NCBI GenBank assembly: GCA_905221605.1
Contig: CAJNDS010002237.1
Location: 497,167-561,166 of the forward strand
Length of the DNA stretch: 64,000 nt
Source of the DNA: Symbiodinium natans
Taxonomy: Eukaryota; Sar; Dinophyceae; Suessiales; Symbiodiniaceae
Direction of reading: 5' to 3'
Positions within the stretch are counted from its first letter, which is position 1; each line of letters begins with the position of its first letter. Position numbers and translations under genes: made by a program. The notes under the pieces were generated by a model that saw nothing but the letters and a program-made list of their open reading frames with translations, searched no databases and had not been told where the DNA came from. Below, one piece after another: positions 46,131 through 59,765 of this stretch.

Positions 46131-49100
46131 GCCGCCTGCGTGTAATCCGATAAAGTGGACTCGGTCACACAGCGCCCTGGGGGCCAGATTGAGAGCCCAG
46201 CCTTTCAAGCACAAGTCGGAGCTTCCGCATCCTGCCGCTGCGGCACAATCCCGGCCAGGGCCGGGGACGCAGGGGACGCGGCGCCTCGAAGCCTCAGAGG
46301 TGTTGAGGTGGATGGCTGCAGTGTTGGCAGGTGACTGACGGGGCGACGCGTCAGGCTCTGAGATTGCCAGCCTTCTGAGCGGACCTTTCTCGAGGAGGAG
46401 GTATTGCCGGAATTGCCGGATGCGTGAAGAGCAAGGTTTTCGCACCAAGCCAGCTTGCAACTTCTCAGCCCAACGGCTGAGAAGTTGCACGCGTCACCAT
46501 CCAGCCCGCAGTGCTGCGAGACTTGTCTTGAGTGAGGGAGCAAGTCTTGATCTTTAGGACATGGTTATGCTGATCTTGGTTGGATGTTTGGTGGGTGGGT
46601 TGGCAGTGGGGCAGCGCTCGATGGCGCAAGCACCTGCTTCAGCAGTACCGCTGTCCGATATGCGCACTCTCGCGCACTCTTTACCAGTCATCTGATGGAA
46701 CCTCGCAGGTTGTTGCGCTCGCCAAGCACCTAAAGCTTTTAGGTTGTTGCAAGCTGGGGCTTTGGACGTTTGCTACTGTGTGCTTTACCTGGCAGTTTTG
46801 TATTCAGATCTTACTTGTGGCCTTGTATTCCCACGGTGTTTGAGGGGCTAGACCCTCCAGCTTAGGGATAAAGACCACAAACAGCCACACGTATGTCCCC
46901 TACAAATGCCGAATGGTGAGCCGTGCGCCGTTATTCGGCATGTGCGAAACCTTGAACGTCCTTCTGGAGGCACGATCTCGCACGAGTTAGCCTGTCCCAT
47001 GATTCCTCCGACATCAAACCCAGCTGGCAGAGCAATGTGCATAGCCAGGGAGGTGCGCCTGGAAAGGGTTTAGTGAAAGTTCTACAGAACACAGAATCTT
47101 CTCAGCATGTCTTTGCAGCAGCAACTCAGGTCCGATCTCTTGCTGAAAGAGGTGATTCTTGCTGCGAGAGCATGTTACGAGTGCATCATCTTCTGCCCAA
47201 ACTGCATGCGCCCAAAGCGCGTGTTTAAGTTTCGCTCCGTGCGCTGCCATGCAAGCATGAGACATCGGCGCAGAAGCTCATCAAGGAAGCCGACGATCAA
47301 TTCCTTCTCGCTGAGAGCCGTGTGCAATGGGGCAGTGATGGAGACCGCATGACCTCATCGGGCAACAGCCTACCGAGCTGGGTTGCTGTTGTCGGTAACA
47401 TGCACAATTGCCATAGCATAGGGAATTCGCAAAAGCAATCATGGAGAATCGGTTTGCTTTTGTTCACATGTTCTCGCTACAAGGGGGCTGATCAGCTTCT
47501 GCGCCAAGCCGCATGCGCCCTGACCGCCTGCTCAAGTTTCGCTTCGTGCTACACGTGGCATCAGGGCAGAAGCTCATCAAGTAAGTTCGTGATCCATTCC
47601 TTTTCGCTGAGATGTCGTTTCAAAGCAGCTGCTTTGAAGATCAGGTAGTCCTCATGAATTCATGTCGTGGAACAGCCCGCAAACCCTGAGCTATCCTTAA
47701 CCCACTGAGGGCTGCCACGACATCATTGGTGCAGTTATTCGCAAGTCCTGATTGTGTCAGGCCACCGTGCGTACCCTTGGGGCCTGATTGTTCCTGTGAC
47801 ACGTCATGATGTTCGAGCCGAGCTGTAGAGTATCCGAAAACGCATCAGCCCTCTCAGGTGTGATCCGCATCAGCTCTTGCGCCGCTCTGGGAAGTGCTCT
47901 GGGGCAAGTCTGCCGAGTGTGAGGCTCTGCCGGCTCTGCCCTTGCGGGGAAGGCCGAGGGGCAACCGTCTCTGGAGGCAAAGCAAGGGCTTGTCACCACT
48001 TGGTGTAGCCACCATGTGGGGCCGTGCAGAGGTGCGCATAATCCAATGACCGTCTGTCCTTGCAGTAAAGACGCCTGGGGGTGTTCGACAAGGAGTTCGC
48101 AGCGACAACCTATCCTAACCCCGGATGTCACCAACATCTCTTGGACCTGTGCTGCACAGTGCTCCAGCCCAGGCCAAGTGTTCAGAGGGCGCCCCTAGAA
48201 GGAAGGGACCCGTGTGTAGCTGGGAGTCGGCACAGCTTTGGAAGACGACCCAGAACGAAGGGGCCTGCCATCACACTCCAGCTTTTGTGGCACATGTGCC
48301 AGCTGCTATCCGCTGACTGCGCTCAGGAAATGCTGTTCGAGCCAGCGCGTACGCCACATCGAAAGCAGGCCTTGTGGCATTGTGGTATATGACGTAAGCA
48401 GCCTTCACGGACAGCAGGCAGGAACGTTGAACTCCTTTGGCCTCAAGGTCTGTGGCGGCTGCAATCTGTGCCGTCGACGCCCCACAGGAGCACCTACCAT
48501 AGGCAGCAGCCGTGCGCGCTCCATCGCAGCTCAGGCATGCTGCAATTCGTGTGCTCCGGATTGCTGGCTGCCCTTCTGCTGTGCGGGCGCCTTCGATGCT
48601 GTCCTTGTAGCCGAGGGTAACGGCGTGGCCCTCATGTGGGTCGCCTGTCGCTCCATTGCACCTGTCCGGAGAGCTGACATGGCCACTTGCGTGATCATGA
48701 TGCGGGGCTTGTCGACGAAGCCGGACGAGGGATCCCGCTTCGTGCATCGCCTTCCTCGCCTTCCTGCCAAAGCAACCCCCGGAGCTTGAACAATATTTGG
48801 GAACTGGGAGAGACTCCAGGGACTCCTCCCGAGGATTCTGCAATGCTCAGCAATTTTTTCAGCCACCATCAGACTGTGGCAAAAGTGGCCAAAGTGGCCA
48901 AAGTGGCTCAAGCTAGAGCCGCCTCAAGCCATCCCGTAGAGTCGTAGAGCTGCCCTGTCTCTGCAGAGCGCTCCGAAGGGGCTGAGCAGCCGGGCCGGTG
49001 GTTGCCTGTGCAAGGAGAGCTGTGGAGGTGGTTTCATGGCTTGGCCTGGCTGTTTTGAACTTGGGTTTAGTTGAGTTCTGACATGTTCTGACCACAGCTG

Positions 49101-52100
49101 CGCAACCTTTGCCTTCAGAGACCATCTTTCCCTTTCTTGCACACTTTGACAAAGCTCTCCTCAGAAGGCCACCGGGGGAGTAAGTGCATGCTCGTGATCA
49201 CCCGGCTGCCCGCCCGGCTGCCCGGACAGTCAGATGTTAGCTGCACGTGTGAGTTTCGCATCCTGAAGGGGGCCTCGAGAGTGCTCGATGGTGACCTTGC
49301 TGTGCTGGATGGCTTGAGAGGCTTGTAAAACACCCGTAGTACCCGTAGTACCCTGCTGCACGCAAGCGGCCGCAGCTGAGCAACGAGGCCACAAGGCCCT
49401 AGCCACATGCCGACGATTTTTGTGCGCAACGCCCGTGTTGGGCTCCAGCAGCAAGTGCCGGATCGCAGAAGGGTCGCAACTTTGCGGAGCATGCAGAGCG
49501 CGCGACGCTGTGTGTCAGTTGAGCACACTATGGCCGCTATGGAAGCTTCTTGGTTAGTGGCATGATTTCCACAAAATGCAAGTGACCACTCATGAACGTC
49601 ACTTTCACGGCCATGTGCGCATCAGGAAGCATTCAGTTGGCAGACATGCACACGAGGCGAGGCAGGCAGAGACTGCTGCCTTCTGGATTTCCAGCTTGTG
49701 CCTTCCAGGTCGCAAGGTGCACCCGCGCAACTCCTCAACCTTACCTTGCTCGGCCCTTCCATCCGACTAGACAGCGCCTGACCTACCATAGGCTCCAGCC
49801 TGTCCGTAACGCTGATGTCGTTTGGCTCTCACGCGGCGCGGCATGAAAGCATCTTCCTGCTTCAAGGTCTGCTTCACAGGCGCTCCAAGAATGCCAGTCT
49901 TCTGCATTTGTAGCTGTCAAGCCTTGCATGCTTTCATTCTTAAAGCATGATGCCCAGATGCGTGGCAAAGTCCGGTCGCGGCCGCTGCATCCGCTGCACG
50001 CGTCGAAAGGTTCCAGGGAGCTCTCAGGCACCGCTACTTCGCCATCGAGGCAAAGTTCCTAGGGTGGCAGCTCTCCCGTTTCAGCTGGCATGGGCCTGAA
50101 AGTACGAGCAGCGCTCTAGGACGGGTGCAGCCATTAGTGGAGAGCCTGATCTCCTCGAAGGCTTGTGCTTTGGTAGAAGCTAACAGCAGCTACAGACCAC
50201 GGGCAGAATCTTTGAACATAAGACCGCAACTGCAGCACCGCAAGCCGCTTCACTGAGGGCTTTTTCAAGCTCGAACAAGTAGCAAAAAAGCTGAAGCTGC
50301 TTCTGCCTGCAGGACCCGTCAGCTTTCAAACTGCTGTGTCGTCCATCATGCTGCCCCGGCGACAGACCTCGACAGGTTCAGGAAGCTGCAGCTGAGTACT
50401 TCTGGCCCCAGTTCTCTACAGTTTCAACCGCCTCTCAAAGGGGTAACATAAACTGTAGGTAGTTGAGGTCACAGGTAAAGCTATGTCACTATCTGTGACT
50501 GTTAGCAGCGAGAACCTAGAGACACATCCAAACTGACTGACGCAGCCTTATTCTCAGGGCCCGCGTTGTCAGCTACACCTCGAAAAGCTGCTGCTCCCCT
50601 GTAGATCTGCAAAGGGGCCCGATCCCGGTCCGCGCAGAGATCTATGCTCGCAGGAGCTGTTGCACTGTTGCATATCGAAGAAGGCCTTAGTCTGCGTAGC
50701 GGAATGACGCTTCGCGCGTTTCTGGTAGTTGTCCTGCTTGTAAGTGTGTATCGCGCTTCATAGCTCCTGTCTCTTTCAGTGCCAGTGCAGGGCCCCCGCC
50801 TGGCAGCATGATGTGAGGGGTCATAAGCTTCAGCTCAGCCTCTTATCTTCCACACATTGCGTGAGCTATTGCGTGAGCTTCGCTGCGCTCCGAGTGGGCT
50901 GAGGTTCCCCTCGCGGCTGCGCTGACATCATGCAGCACATCACCAGAGCTCGAGCAGACGGGTCGCCTGGCCGACATGCAGCTTCTGCAGCTGTGTGCTT
51001 CTGCAGGTACACGTTCAGCCGCTGCCCAGGAGGGCCCTAGAGGAATCTTGCCGTGCCTGCGCCGAAGTGCTTGCCTGGTGGTGCCTCAACGGCCCGCAGG
51101 TCGTCCACGCACTTGGGCCAGGCTGGAACTGAGTGACGCCGACTTGGGGCTGGCCTGGTGGGTTCCATATGACGCCGCTGATCTTTCTCTTCTGACGACC
51201 CCAAAGTTGGATTTGCAGGTTTCACTGCAAAACTAGAATTCCAGACTGAAATGACGGAACACGCTTGGAGCCCGCCTCCTGCCATAGTTCTGCGTCGAGT
51301 TGGAGCGCAGGGCTCGAGTTTCGGAACCTGGTCTGGCCGGAGCCTGATCTGACAACCCTGCCGTCGGAGGGCGGTGTGATAGCAGTGTAGGCATCCCCTG
51401 TAAGTCCTTGGTTTTGGCTGTGTATCGTGTTGATATGTATTGATACATCTGATACATCGTCTGAGGTTGTCTTGAAAAGTAAGCACGCAGGCTCAGCTGC
51501 CAAGCGCCCCTGCTCCGTTCTCCCTTCAGTCCCTTCAGCTGCCAAGCTGGCCAGGCTGTCGCTTTGGGAGCTCCAAGTGCCAGGCATTGCTAGGCTCAGT
51601 GGCTCAGTGGCCAGCGTCTACTGCGGCCGTTGCAGAGCCACAGCGGCCCGCGGCTGTTGGCCTTTTGCAGCCTTGCTTGAGGTGAGATAGGGCCCGGCCC
51701 CACGCGCAAGCCACACAGGCGCGCGAGGGGCGGGTGCTGCTTGCGTCTTCGTCACAGGGCGATGGCTGCTTGGTGCCCAGTGCAAGAAGGACCTTTACGG
51801 CTAGCAGGTGAGCGAAGGGCCCCTGGGCCGGTTGCGAGGGCGCAGCTTGCACTGAAGATGAAACATCCTTTGTCGTTTGCCAGGCCCATGCGAGCCTGGG
51901 CTCTTTCACTTCGCGCCCCGGTGCACGAGTTCAGAGATCGTGCCCGGCTTGTGCAAAAGCTTTACAGCAGGCGAGGGTGGGGGCGGGTTCTGCATTCTCC
52001 TCACACAGCAACGGCTGTTTTGGGGAAAGAGCTCAAAAGCCTGCACCACGAGTAGCAGTGACCTGATGGCGTGCTGTGTACCGCCAGCTCTGCACCGGGC

Positions 52101-55100
52101 GTCAGTCCTGAGCTTATGCGACCTGACCGATGCATTTTTGGCCGTTACGCGTTTTGCTACACAAGTCATGCGTGCAACGCTGGCTGAATCCGCCTGTCGG
52201 TAGAGCCCAGCATTGCTTGCACTGCAGACCCGCAGCAACAGCCACGGCCCCAAAACAAGGTCACCTGGGCTCACAGCCGGGCATTGACCACGTGCTGTGC
52301 AGTTCGCGCTGCTCGGCTTCCCCGTGTTGCAACAGCGGCGGCAGGCCGTGCTCCTATAGCCGGTACCTGCTTCTCCTTGGCTCCTGGACGAGTCTGCCTC
52401 GTTCGCCGCGCCAGGCTGCAGGCAAGGATGAAACGATGCCCAATAAATTGAAGGTGCAGCTTTGGGTTCCTGGCATCGCTTAGCCAGAGGGCAGGGTAAG
52501 TCTTTGCCTGCCACGGCTGGCATCCCGCGCGAGCCGCGCGCATCTGTGCTGTCAGAGCAAGCCAGGTCAATGCAGGCGCGTGCGGCAAGGGCAGCTCGCC
52601 AGAGCCGTCCCAGGAACTCATGCCTGCGAGGGAAAGGCAGAGCTTCAGGCCGAGAGTCAAAGGGGCGCTTGCAGAGGCGGTCTGCACTGAGATCCTAATC
52701 CTGAGGCAGTCCAAAGCGTACTTCGCAGCTGGTGCTTTGCCAGCCTCCTCTCTCTCAGCACTGCAGCAGGCACCGTTAGCCACAGCCTCCGGGCCCGGAA
52801 CACCTGAGCACCGGCGTTTCCATTGGACTCCGCACCTGGGTCACTGAAGTGCCTGTGCCAGCTGACTCGCCTGCACCGGGCCGAAGTCGGTGTGCTTGCA
52901 CTGAGCGGCGCCACTTTTTGTAGCCGTTAGAATGCATCAGAACTTTGTGAGCCATCGAGAGGGAAGCTGACTGTCCTGACCTCCGTGACATTGCAGCTGA
53001 GCGTCCAGCCGCCGGCGCCCTACCGCTTGGCAGCAGCGTTTCTCGTTCGCAACGCATGTCGCCAGCCTTTCTGCGGGACTTGTCCGCCGGCTGCGACTTC
53101 TGCTTCGCTTTGCCCCAGTCAGTCGTAGGAAGTTGAAACAAGGGGCTGCTGAGAACCGCCAGCTTTGCTTGCTGCGAGTGCTGAAGAGGGATATGTGTTC
53201 GGAAGCAATTACGATCACCATCAATACAGAGATCCTAGTGTATCTATTGCCGCAGGAGCTATTTCGCCCTTCACAGGCAGGGTATGCGCAGCCGACTGGA
53301 GGTTTGGCCCCGTTCGCCATGAAACTGGCGGCGCTTCCGCGGCTGTGCTGGCTTCCGCTCCGTTCCAGCAGCACCATCTCTCGGCTTCCCAAGGTCCAAC
53401 GGTCATACGCTGTGAAATGTAGCCATGCAGCCTGTGCTGACAGCTGCGAGGACGGTGCTCATGCCGTACTGCTGCCCCTGTGGCTTTTGCCAACGGCTTG
53501 CGTCAGCCCCTTGGCCTCATTCTGAGTCATTGCCAGGCAGGCGACAGCCTCGCTGCCATCGCTACATTGTCCTGCTGCCCATCTGTCGAGCAACCTGCCG
53601 TTCTGTCCGTTCTGTGTGCCAGCACGACGATCCAGGCTCCCAGCGAGGCGCTCGAGGCAGTCGAGGCGCTCGAAGCGCTCTGACTCTGCTCGCGCTGCAA
53701 TTCTGGAAACCCATACAAGGAGCCCTTGCTGGCGTTTCACCTCATGGACCTCCTCTAACAACTCTCCTTTTGAGCCTGCCTTCTAAAGTTTCGCCATTTG
53801 CTCGGCCGCCATGTAAATGTGAAACAGCGCGCTCTGTAAATCCTAGATCCATTCCTCATGGGTCAGAGCAGCGCGCCACAGGGATAGTGTGAAGACATGC
53901 CGCTACAAATGTATGTCAGAATTGGAAAACGCATCCTGCAGTCGAGGCTTTGTCTGATATGGCCAATCCAGCGCAGAGTTCATGCCTTTCATAAACTGGT
54001 AAACGGTTAACTATTTGGGGCTGCGCGGACATTGACGCAGGCACTGCGAGTCCTCACTGTCTCTGCACCGTCTTAGCTCCAAGGCCCTGGTCTGATGTTT
54101 CCTAGACACGTTGTAATGCTCCATCAGCCGAGCTTTCGAGTATGCCTTCTTCAGTACAGCAAGACTTCTAGGCTGCTATTAGCAAGGATTTTTGTGTCGA
54201 GTACTCCGATGCAGCTACACAGGGTGTGAGGCTCTGCCGCTGCGGCAATGAATGACTGGTGGGCTTCGTTGCATTCAGCGGGAGCAACAATCTCCGGCAG
54301 GCAGCCACATTCAGTGGTTGGTTGGCTCGATTCAGGCTCACCGCCATGTCAGTCCAGGCTGCATCTGTCAGCCCGAAACCTTCACCTTATCGTGTTGGCA
54401 TACGTTTCGAACGTGGGTGCCGCGTGGCTCTCAGAGTTCCTTAGGCAGCACGGCCGCATGGCACTGTCCAACCGCTGCAGGATCTCCGATGGTGTGTAAT
54501 CAACGTATCTTACGGAGTTCAGGGGCCGTGTCTGGCGCTATGTTCGATGCAAGGCGGTCCGGACATCTCAAGGGGCTGCCGGTCTCCCTGAACGCGCCTT
54601 GAGGCCACCGCCTCGTACCTCAAAGGCCGTGCAGCTGTCTAGTCTTCCAAGTTCCGATACAGTTGAATGTGAATCTGGCCGCGCCACAGGATGATTGCCT
54701 TGCTCTAGCGTTTGCAGGCAGCTTCTCAAGTCGCAGGTCTGTGTCACTGTGCAACGTTGCGCAGCATAGCGTCCCTTCCGGATGAAGATGACCAAGCCCA
54801 TCCAGCACAGCTACTTCGAGCTGCAGCAGCTACTTCGAGCTGCAGCAACTTCCCGGATTCCAGGTTCATTTGCTGACCTAGCTGGGTGTGCTTCTGACGG
54901 GCTAGTACCTGCGCCTCCGCATGGCTTCCGGAAGCAAACGTTCGGATGCTGACAGGCCCGCAAAGCTTCAAACTTCACGCTCCGGCCAACGCACTTTGTG
55001 AGGCCGCCAAATGCTGGCGACTGGAGGCGTTCGGGGGTGTCGATTCTGCAGCGGCGACATCTCTGTCTCTCTCTTTTCTCTTCTCGCTCCCTGAGCGCTG

Positions 55101-55195
55101 AGGTGCTTGAGGGGAGTTGACTCGTTCACGACCGATGCATGCTGTCCCGAGCGTAGACTAACCGCTAGAAGGATCCCCTCCGAAGTCCAGAGATG
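46131..55195. other. Right host flank, no recognised gene
   Basis: About 9 kb of GC-rich DNA without a recognisable gene. Tiny tandem stutters occur, for example GTGGCCAAA x4 (48876-48911), GAGGCGCTC x4 (53645-53680), CTCAGTGG x2 (about 51596) and GATACATCN x2 (about 51440). Confidence 0.4.
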
Positions 55196-55199
55196 AGGT

Positions 55200-55960
55200 C
55201 CTGCCTCACACAGGTCGCTGTCTGGTGCTTGTTCACTGACGCGGTCGAAGGCTTGACGTCCAGGCGACTTCTTGTGGCTTTCCCGGGCCACAGCGACGCC
55301 GGACAAGTCAGCGACTGTCCGCTTGCCTTGATGCGTCCTGGGCTTTCTCAACATTCCATCACTCTCGCGTGCTGCCTTGCACAATGCATTTCGAACTCCG
55401 CTGCTCTTCCAGTCCCAAGGTCCACTCCAGGTGCCAGGTGCGGCAAGTTCAAGTGTGGCAACGAGGTGACACAGATGGCAGCCTCTGTCGGTCACTGTCC
55501 GTCGCTTGCTCACTGGCTGACGCGGTCGAAGATTTGAAGTGCAGGCGACTTCTCGCGTCTTTCCCGGGCCACAGCGACCCCGGACAAGTCGCCAGAACTC
55601 TCATGAGCGACTGTCCGCTGGCCCTCATGCGTCCTGGGTTTCTCAACATTCCGTCGCTCTCACCTGCTGCCTTGCGCAGCGCATTCTGAACTCTGCTGCT
55701 CTTCCAGTCCCAAGAGCGGTCCACTCCGGCCCCAAGTAAGTTCAAGTTCAAGTTAACGAGGTCCTGACACGGATGGCAGCCTCTTGGAGTCGGTCGCATC
55801 TTCCCGGTAATGGGGGCGGGGCGCTCCGAGCGCTCCGAGGGCTGACATCCAGGCGATTGCACGCAGATTTTTGCAGCGGCGACCCCGCACAAGAAGCCAG
55901 GGCTCTCATCAGGGACTGTCCGCTGGTTCTGATGCGTCTGGGCTTTCCACTCAAGGCAGG
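55200..55960. repeat. ~290-bp tandem repeat, three copies
   Basis: Copies share GACGCGGTCGAAG.CTTGA.GT, CAGGCGACTTCT, TTTCCCGGGCCACAGCGAC, CCGGACAAGTC and GACTGTCCGCTGGCC or similar. The first two (about 55215-55435 and 55500-55735) are close; the third (about 55800-55960) is diverged. Confidence 0.8.
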
Positions 55961-57199
55961 ATTCCGAGCCCTTTTGCCAAGCTCTGCAGATACTCATGCC
56001 AGGCCTCTGCAGTGCAGTCGCTTGAGCAGAGTTGAGTCGCTAGAAGCTGACAAGCACTAGGAAGTCCTCCAAGGTGTTGCGGGTGACTTTGAGCCAGTTC
56101 TGCAGCCTTGAAACACGCACGCAGCCGCCTCACCGCCACGTGGCCTTCCATGAACTTCCATTTTGCACATGCTCTCGGGCTGCAATGTGGCAGAATGGGC
56201 CAGTGCAGACGTTCTTCCCCACATCTCGTGGCTTTCCACAGGCGCAACCGACTGGGGCTCTGCAAACGCTTGAAGGGGTGCTGTGGTCTCAGCTGGATAC
56301 CTCAGGAGGCTGCGTTCCGCTTCGTGCCTGAAGCACCATCTTCCATGACACTTGTCGGGAGTACCTGGGCCAGACGAACTGAACGGAGCACTTGCCGAAC
56401 AAGGCAAGGCGGAGCAGTCAGCCTGTCTCTACAAATTGGCTGGGGTTGTCCGGACCGAAGGCCCTCATCCTCTCGGCCATGAGGCCTACTACAAATCTCA
56501 AGCTGTGGCGTGTCTGTCTGGGGCCTAGAGTCTGGGTCAGCAAACCGGCTCCAACCAACGCATCACTACTGCAGAAGTCTCTGTTAACGAGTCTTGAGGA
56601 ACTTTGGTGTCCAACCTGGCACGAAGGTGCTTGCGGGTGCCACAAAGCTCCGCAAAGCTCCAAGACATGCGCAAGACGTGTTGGGTGAGTCCACCTGACC
56701 ACGTGAGTCCACAATACCAAAACCTTTTCAGATGAAGTGGTCTCCCACCAGAGCTGGATCGCGCATGTGAGGCTTCAACCTGGAGGCAGCAGTCCCGCCA
56801 CCGCCGTGCAGAGAACCATCCATCCAGGCTGGATTTCCTTGGAGTGCCAACATATCTATGGCAATCTTCATCTTCCATTACTGCTCGTTGCTTTCATCGA
56901 GAAGGCTTGATTGGACAGGTTCTGAGTGTCCGGCAGACTTGCTTCGTGCAACGTGTGCCCCGCGCCTAATGAGGCACATCGATGCAGTTGGTCAGCAGAC
57001 TTGTTCAACGAGCCCTGCAAACAGGTTGAGTCCTTTACTTCCCTGATCGCAGCATCGTGCAAGCAGCACGGCGCGTTTGTACTACTGCTCTTGTTCAGTG
57101 TGGTTGTGAAAAGTGTACCCAGAGGAGCAAGGCCAGCAACCTGCATCTTGCCAAAGCCCGCTTTGCAAAGGACCGGTTGACGTCTGAACACCACCTATG
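55961..57199. other. Host flank, nothing recognised
   Basis: No gene or repeat could be supported. Confidence 0.4.
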
Positions 57200-57925
57200 T
57201 AGGTTTGCTGTTGAAGCCAAGAGGTGGTATTCCGTTTAATGCTGGCGAGAGTCAGTCCGCGCCTGTTGATGTTGAGTCAAAGTACTGATTGCATCGCACC
57301 CTTCCGTCCTTGCGCACATGCAAACTGCTGGCGAGTCGAATGAAAGTTGCAGTCCTGGCTAGCGCGGTTCGCAGCTGCATCCTGAGGATTCTCGATTGCA
57401 TTGCAGATGCGGGGCATGCGCAAGAAGCTCTTCATTGGAGAGCGATGTGGCGGAGAGAGACAGCAATGGGTGCCACCATGCGCAGGCGACACTACAGAGA
57501 GGGTTTAAGTTCCAAGAGCTTCCAACCACGCAACTTTGATCTCAACCGGCATCTTGCATCGTTCCACGTGTCCAGACCCCAACTGCGGCTATCAATCGCC
57601 GGAGTGTTTTGTAGTCTGTTCCAGGCAGAGGAGATCACAGTGTGAGTCTTGTCGGCCAATGCCTGCCGTGAGTTCTTCATTGCCATCACTTGCCACTCTT
57701 TGCTGCAAGCAACATGCACAGATGGTCACAGCAGAACTCGGGACGGTCGCGCTCAATTAAGCCTCTGCCACCCGTCCGTTGCGCCTTTTGCCTTCGCCCA
57801 TCTTCGTCCGCAAGCTCCGCAAGCTTGGTCAGAGGACTTCGATCAGGAATCCATGCTTGTGGCTTCCTGGACCATTTCACCGGTCCCCAGCTGACCTTGT
57901 GATCTGCAGCAGTCAGATGGCCGCA
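57200..57925. repeat. Segmental duplication, copy 1
   Basis: Pairs with 58235-58955. Shared words include CTTCCGTCCTTGCGCA, GCTAGCGCGGTTCGCAGC, CAACTGCGGCTATCAATCGC and CCAGGCAGAGGAGATC. Similarity continues downstream through ATGGTCACAGCAGAA to TTGTGATCTGCAGC. Small indels separate the copies. Confidence 0.85.
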
Positions 57926-58234
57926 GCGCGAGCCCTGCCAGCCTGAACTGCAGCAGTTGCAAGAGAGTAGTCATGTGCAGAAGAATGCAAGTTGGACTGC
58001 TTAGGAGGAATCCAGAAACGCAGCTTAGGCCTGCGTGTTTGATGGGTTGGAAACACCTGCGTCTGACGAGTCTGATGTGTGGCGAGAGGCATCGTCTGAG
58101 CTATCCATCAAGTTCCCAGGCTTAGTAAGCTTATTATCATGGTGGTCGCGCACTGCAGAAGATGATCTAAGTTTGTGATTTTTTCGCAGCGTCAGTCAAA
58201 TGTCTTCAACAAGCTTGACTTGTTCTGCATGGGG

Positions 58235-58955
58235 CAAGCTAACATGAAGCTTGGTGGCATTCCCTTAAATTCTGGCGAGAGTGCAATCCGCGGACGTCGA
58301 GTTCAAAGTACTGATTGGATCACATCAGTCAATCTGCAGTGTCAACAGCCCTTCCGTCCTTGCGCAAATGCAAACTAACTGCTGGCAGAGTCGAATGAAA
58401 GTTGAAGTTTTGGCTAGCGCGGTTCGCAGCTGCATCCTGTGGATTCTGGATTGCATTGCAGATGCGGGGCATGCGCGACGTCAAGAAGCGGTTCGTTGGA
58501 AGTGGGCTTAAGTTCCAAGGGCTTCCAACCACGCAATTTTAATTTGAACTGGCATCCTGTATCGTTCCACGTGTCCAGACCCCAACTGCGGCTATCAATC
58601 GCCAGAAAGGTTCGTAGTCTGTTCCAGGCAGAGGAGATCGGAGCGTGACTGTTGCTAGTCCATCTATCCCCGTGTTTTGCGCCATTGTGAGAATGGCAAT
58701 TGCATTCCATCATAAGCACCATTCACAAATGGTCACAGCAGAATTCAGGAAGGCTGTCAATTAGGCATCTGACGCACGTTCGTTGCACCTTTCGCCGGTG
58801 CTCAACTCCGACAACAAAATTAATCAAACGCAGAGCTCGATCACGACGCCATGCTTGTGGATAGGCTCCCGCGATCACCCAAAGCATTGCGGGCTGGCTT
58901 TCACAGGTCCCAACTGACTGATGTTGTGATCTGCAGCCCCATTCAGACGGATCGC
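58235..58955. repeat. Segmental duplication, copy 2
   Basis: Direct copy of 57200-57925 about 1.03 kb downstream. Its last ~60 bp (TTTCACAGGTCCCA.CTGAC.GATGTTGTGATCT) also recurs at about 59432-59510 and 59706-59765, so that end belongs to a small dispersed family of at least four copies. Confidence 0.85.
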
Positions 58956-59765
58956 AAGCGCTGCTATTCTTCCATCCCAGGTTGCCCCAGTATAGGTGGA
59001 AGAGGCTGCACTTCAACACATGCTAAGGTGTTTTGGGCATGTTCGTCTCAACTTCCTAGCTTGCCCGGTTTCGTGGGCAGGCTTAGCCGCTAGAGCAGGG
59101 TGAATGTGTGTACATGCCCTATAGACTTTTTGCGCCGGAGCGGCGAGCCCTCTGAATTGGCGGGCCGGTTCTTGTTGAGCGGGCCTCGGCCAGCATGCGG
59201 CGGCGCCCCGAGGGAGGCTTGCCCAGATGCTCCCTGACGATGTTGCCTCGCTGAGATGCGCTAGGGGCGCAAGCGCACACTGGCATTTGCCACGGGATGC
59301 CAATGGGCATGTCTGCACGTGTCGCGAGGATCGGCCTTGCGCCAGTAGTTTAGTCTTGTCTTGACCCGCATGTGGGTAGATGTACCCAAGCACCCAAAGC
59401 ACAGGGATCATGTACCAAAGTGCCCAAAGCACAGACTGGCTTTCACAGGTCAAACCTGACGGATGTTGCTATTTGAAGCTCAACTGGAGTCTCAGATGAT
59501 AGAGCGCGAGCACTGCTAGTCGATACCCGATTGCGTCAGCATGTTCCGGGCAGGCTGCAATTCAACACGCGCTGAGGTGTTCACAGTACATGCATAGCTT
59601 GCTTGGTGTCTTCCGAGCTTGCTTGGTTTCGGCAAGCTCGGCCAGACACGGAGCTCACGAAGCTGCCACGGGCCGTAGACTCCCCGGTCAAAGCGAGACG
59701 TGCTTGACTTTCACAGGTCCCATCTGACCGATGTTGTGATCTTTGGCTGCGGTCAGATGGCTGCA

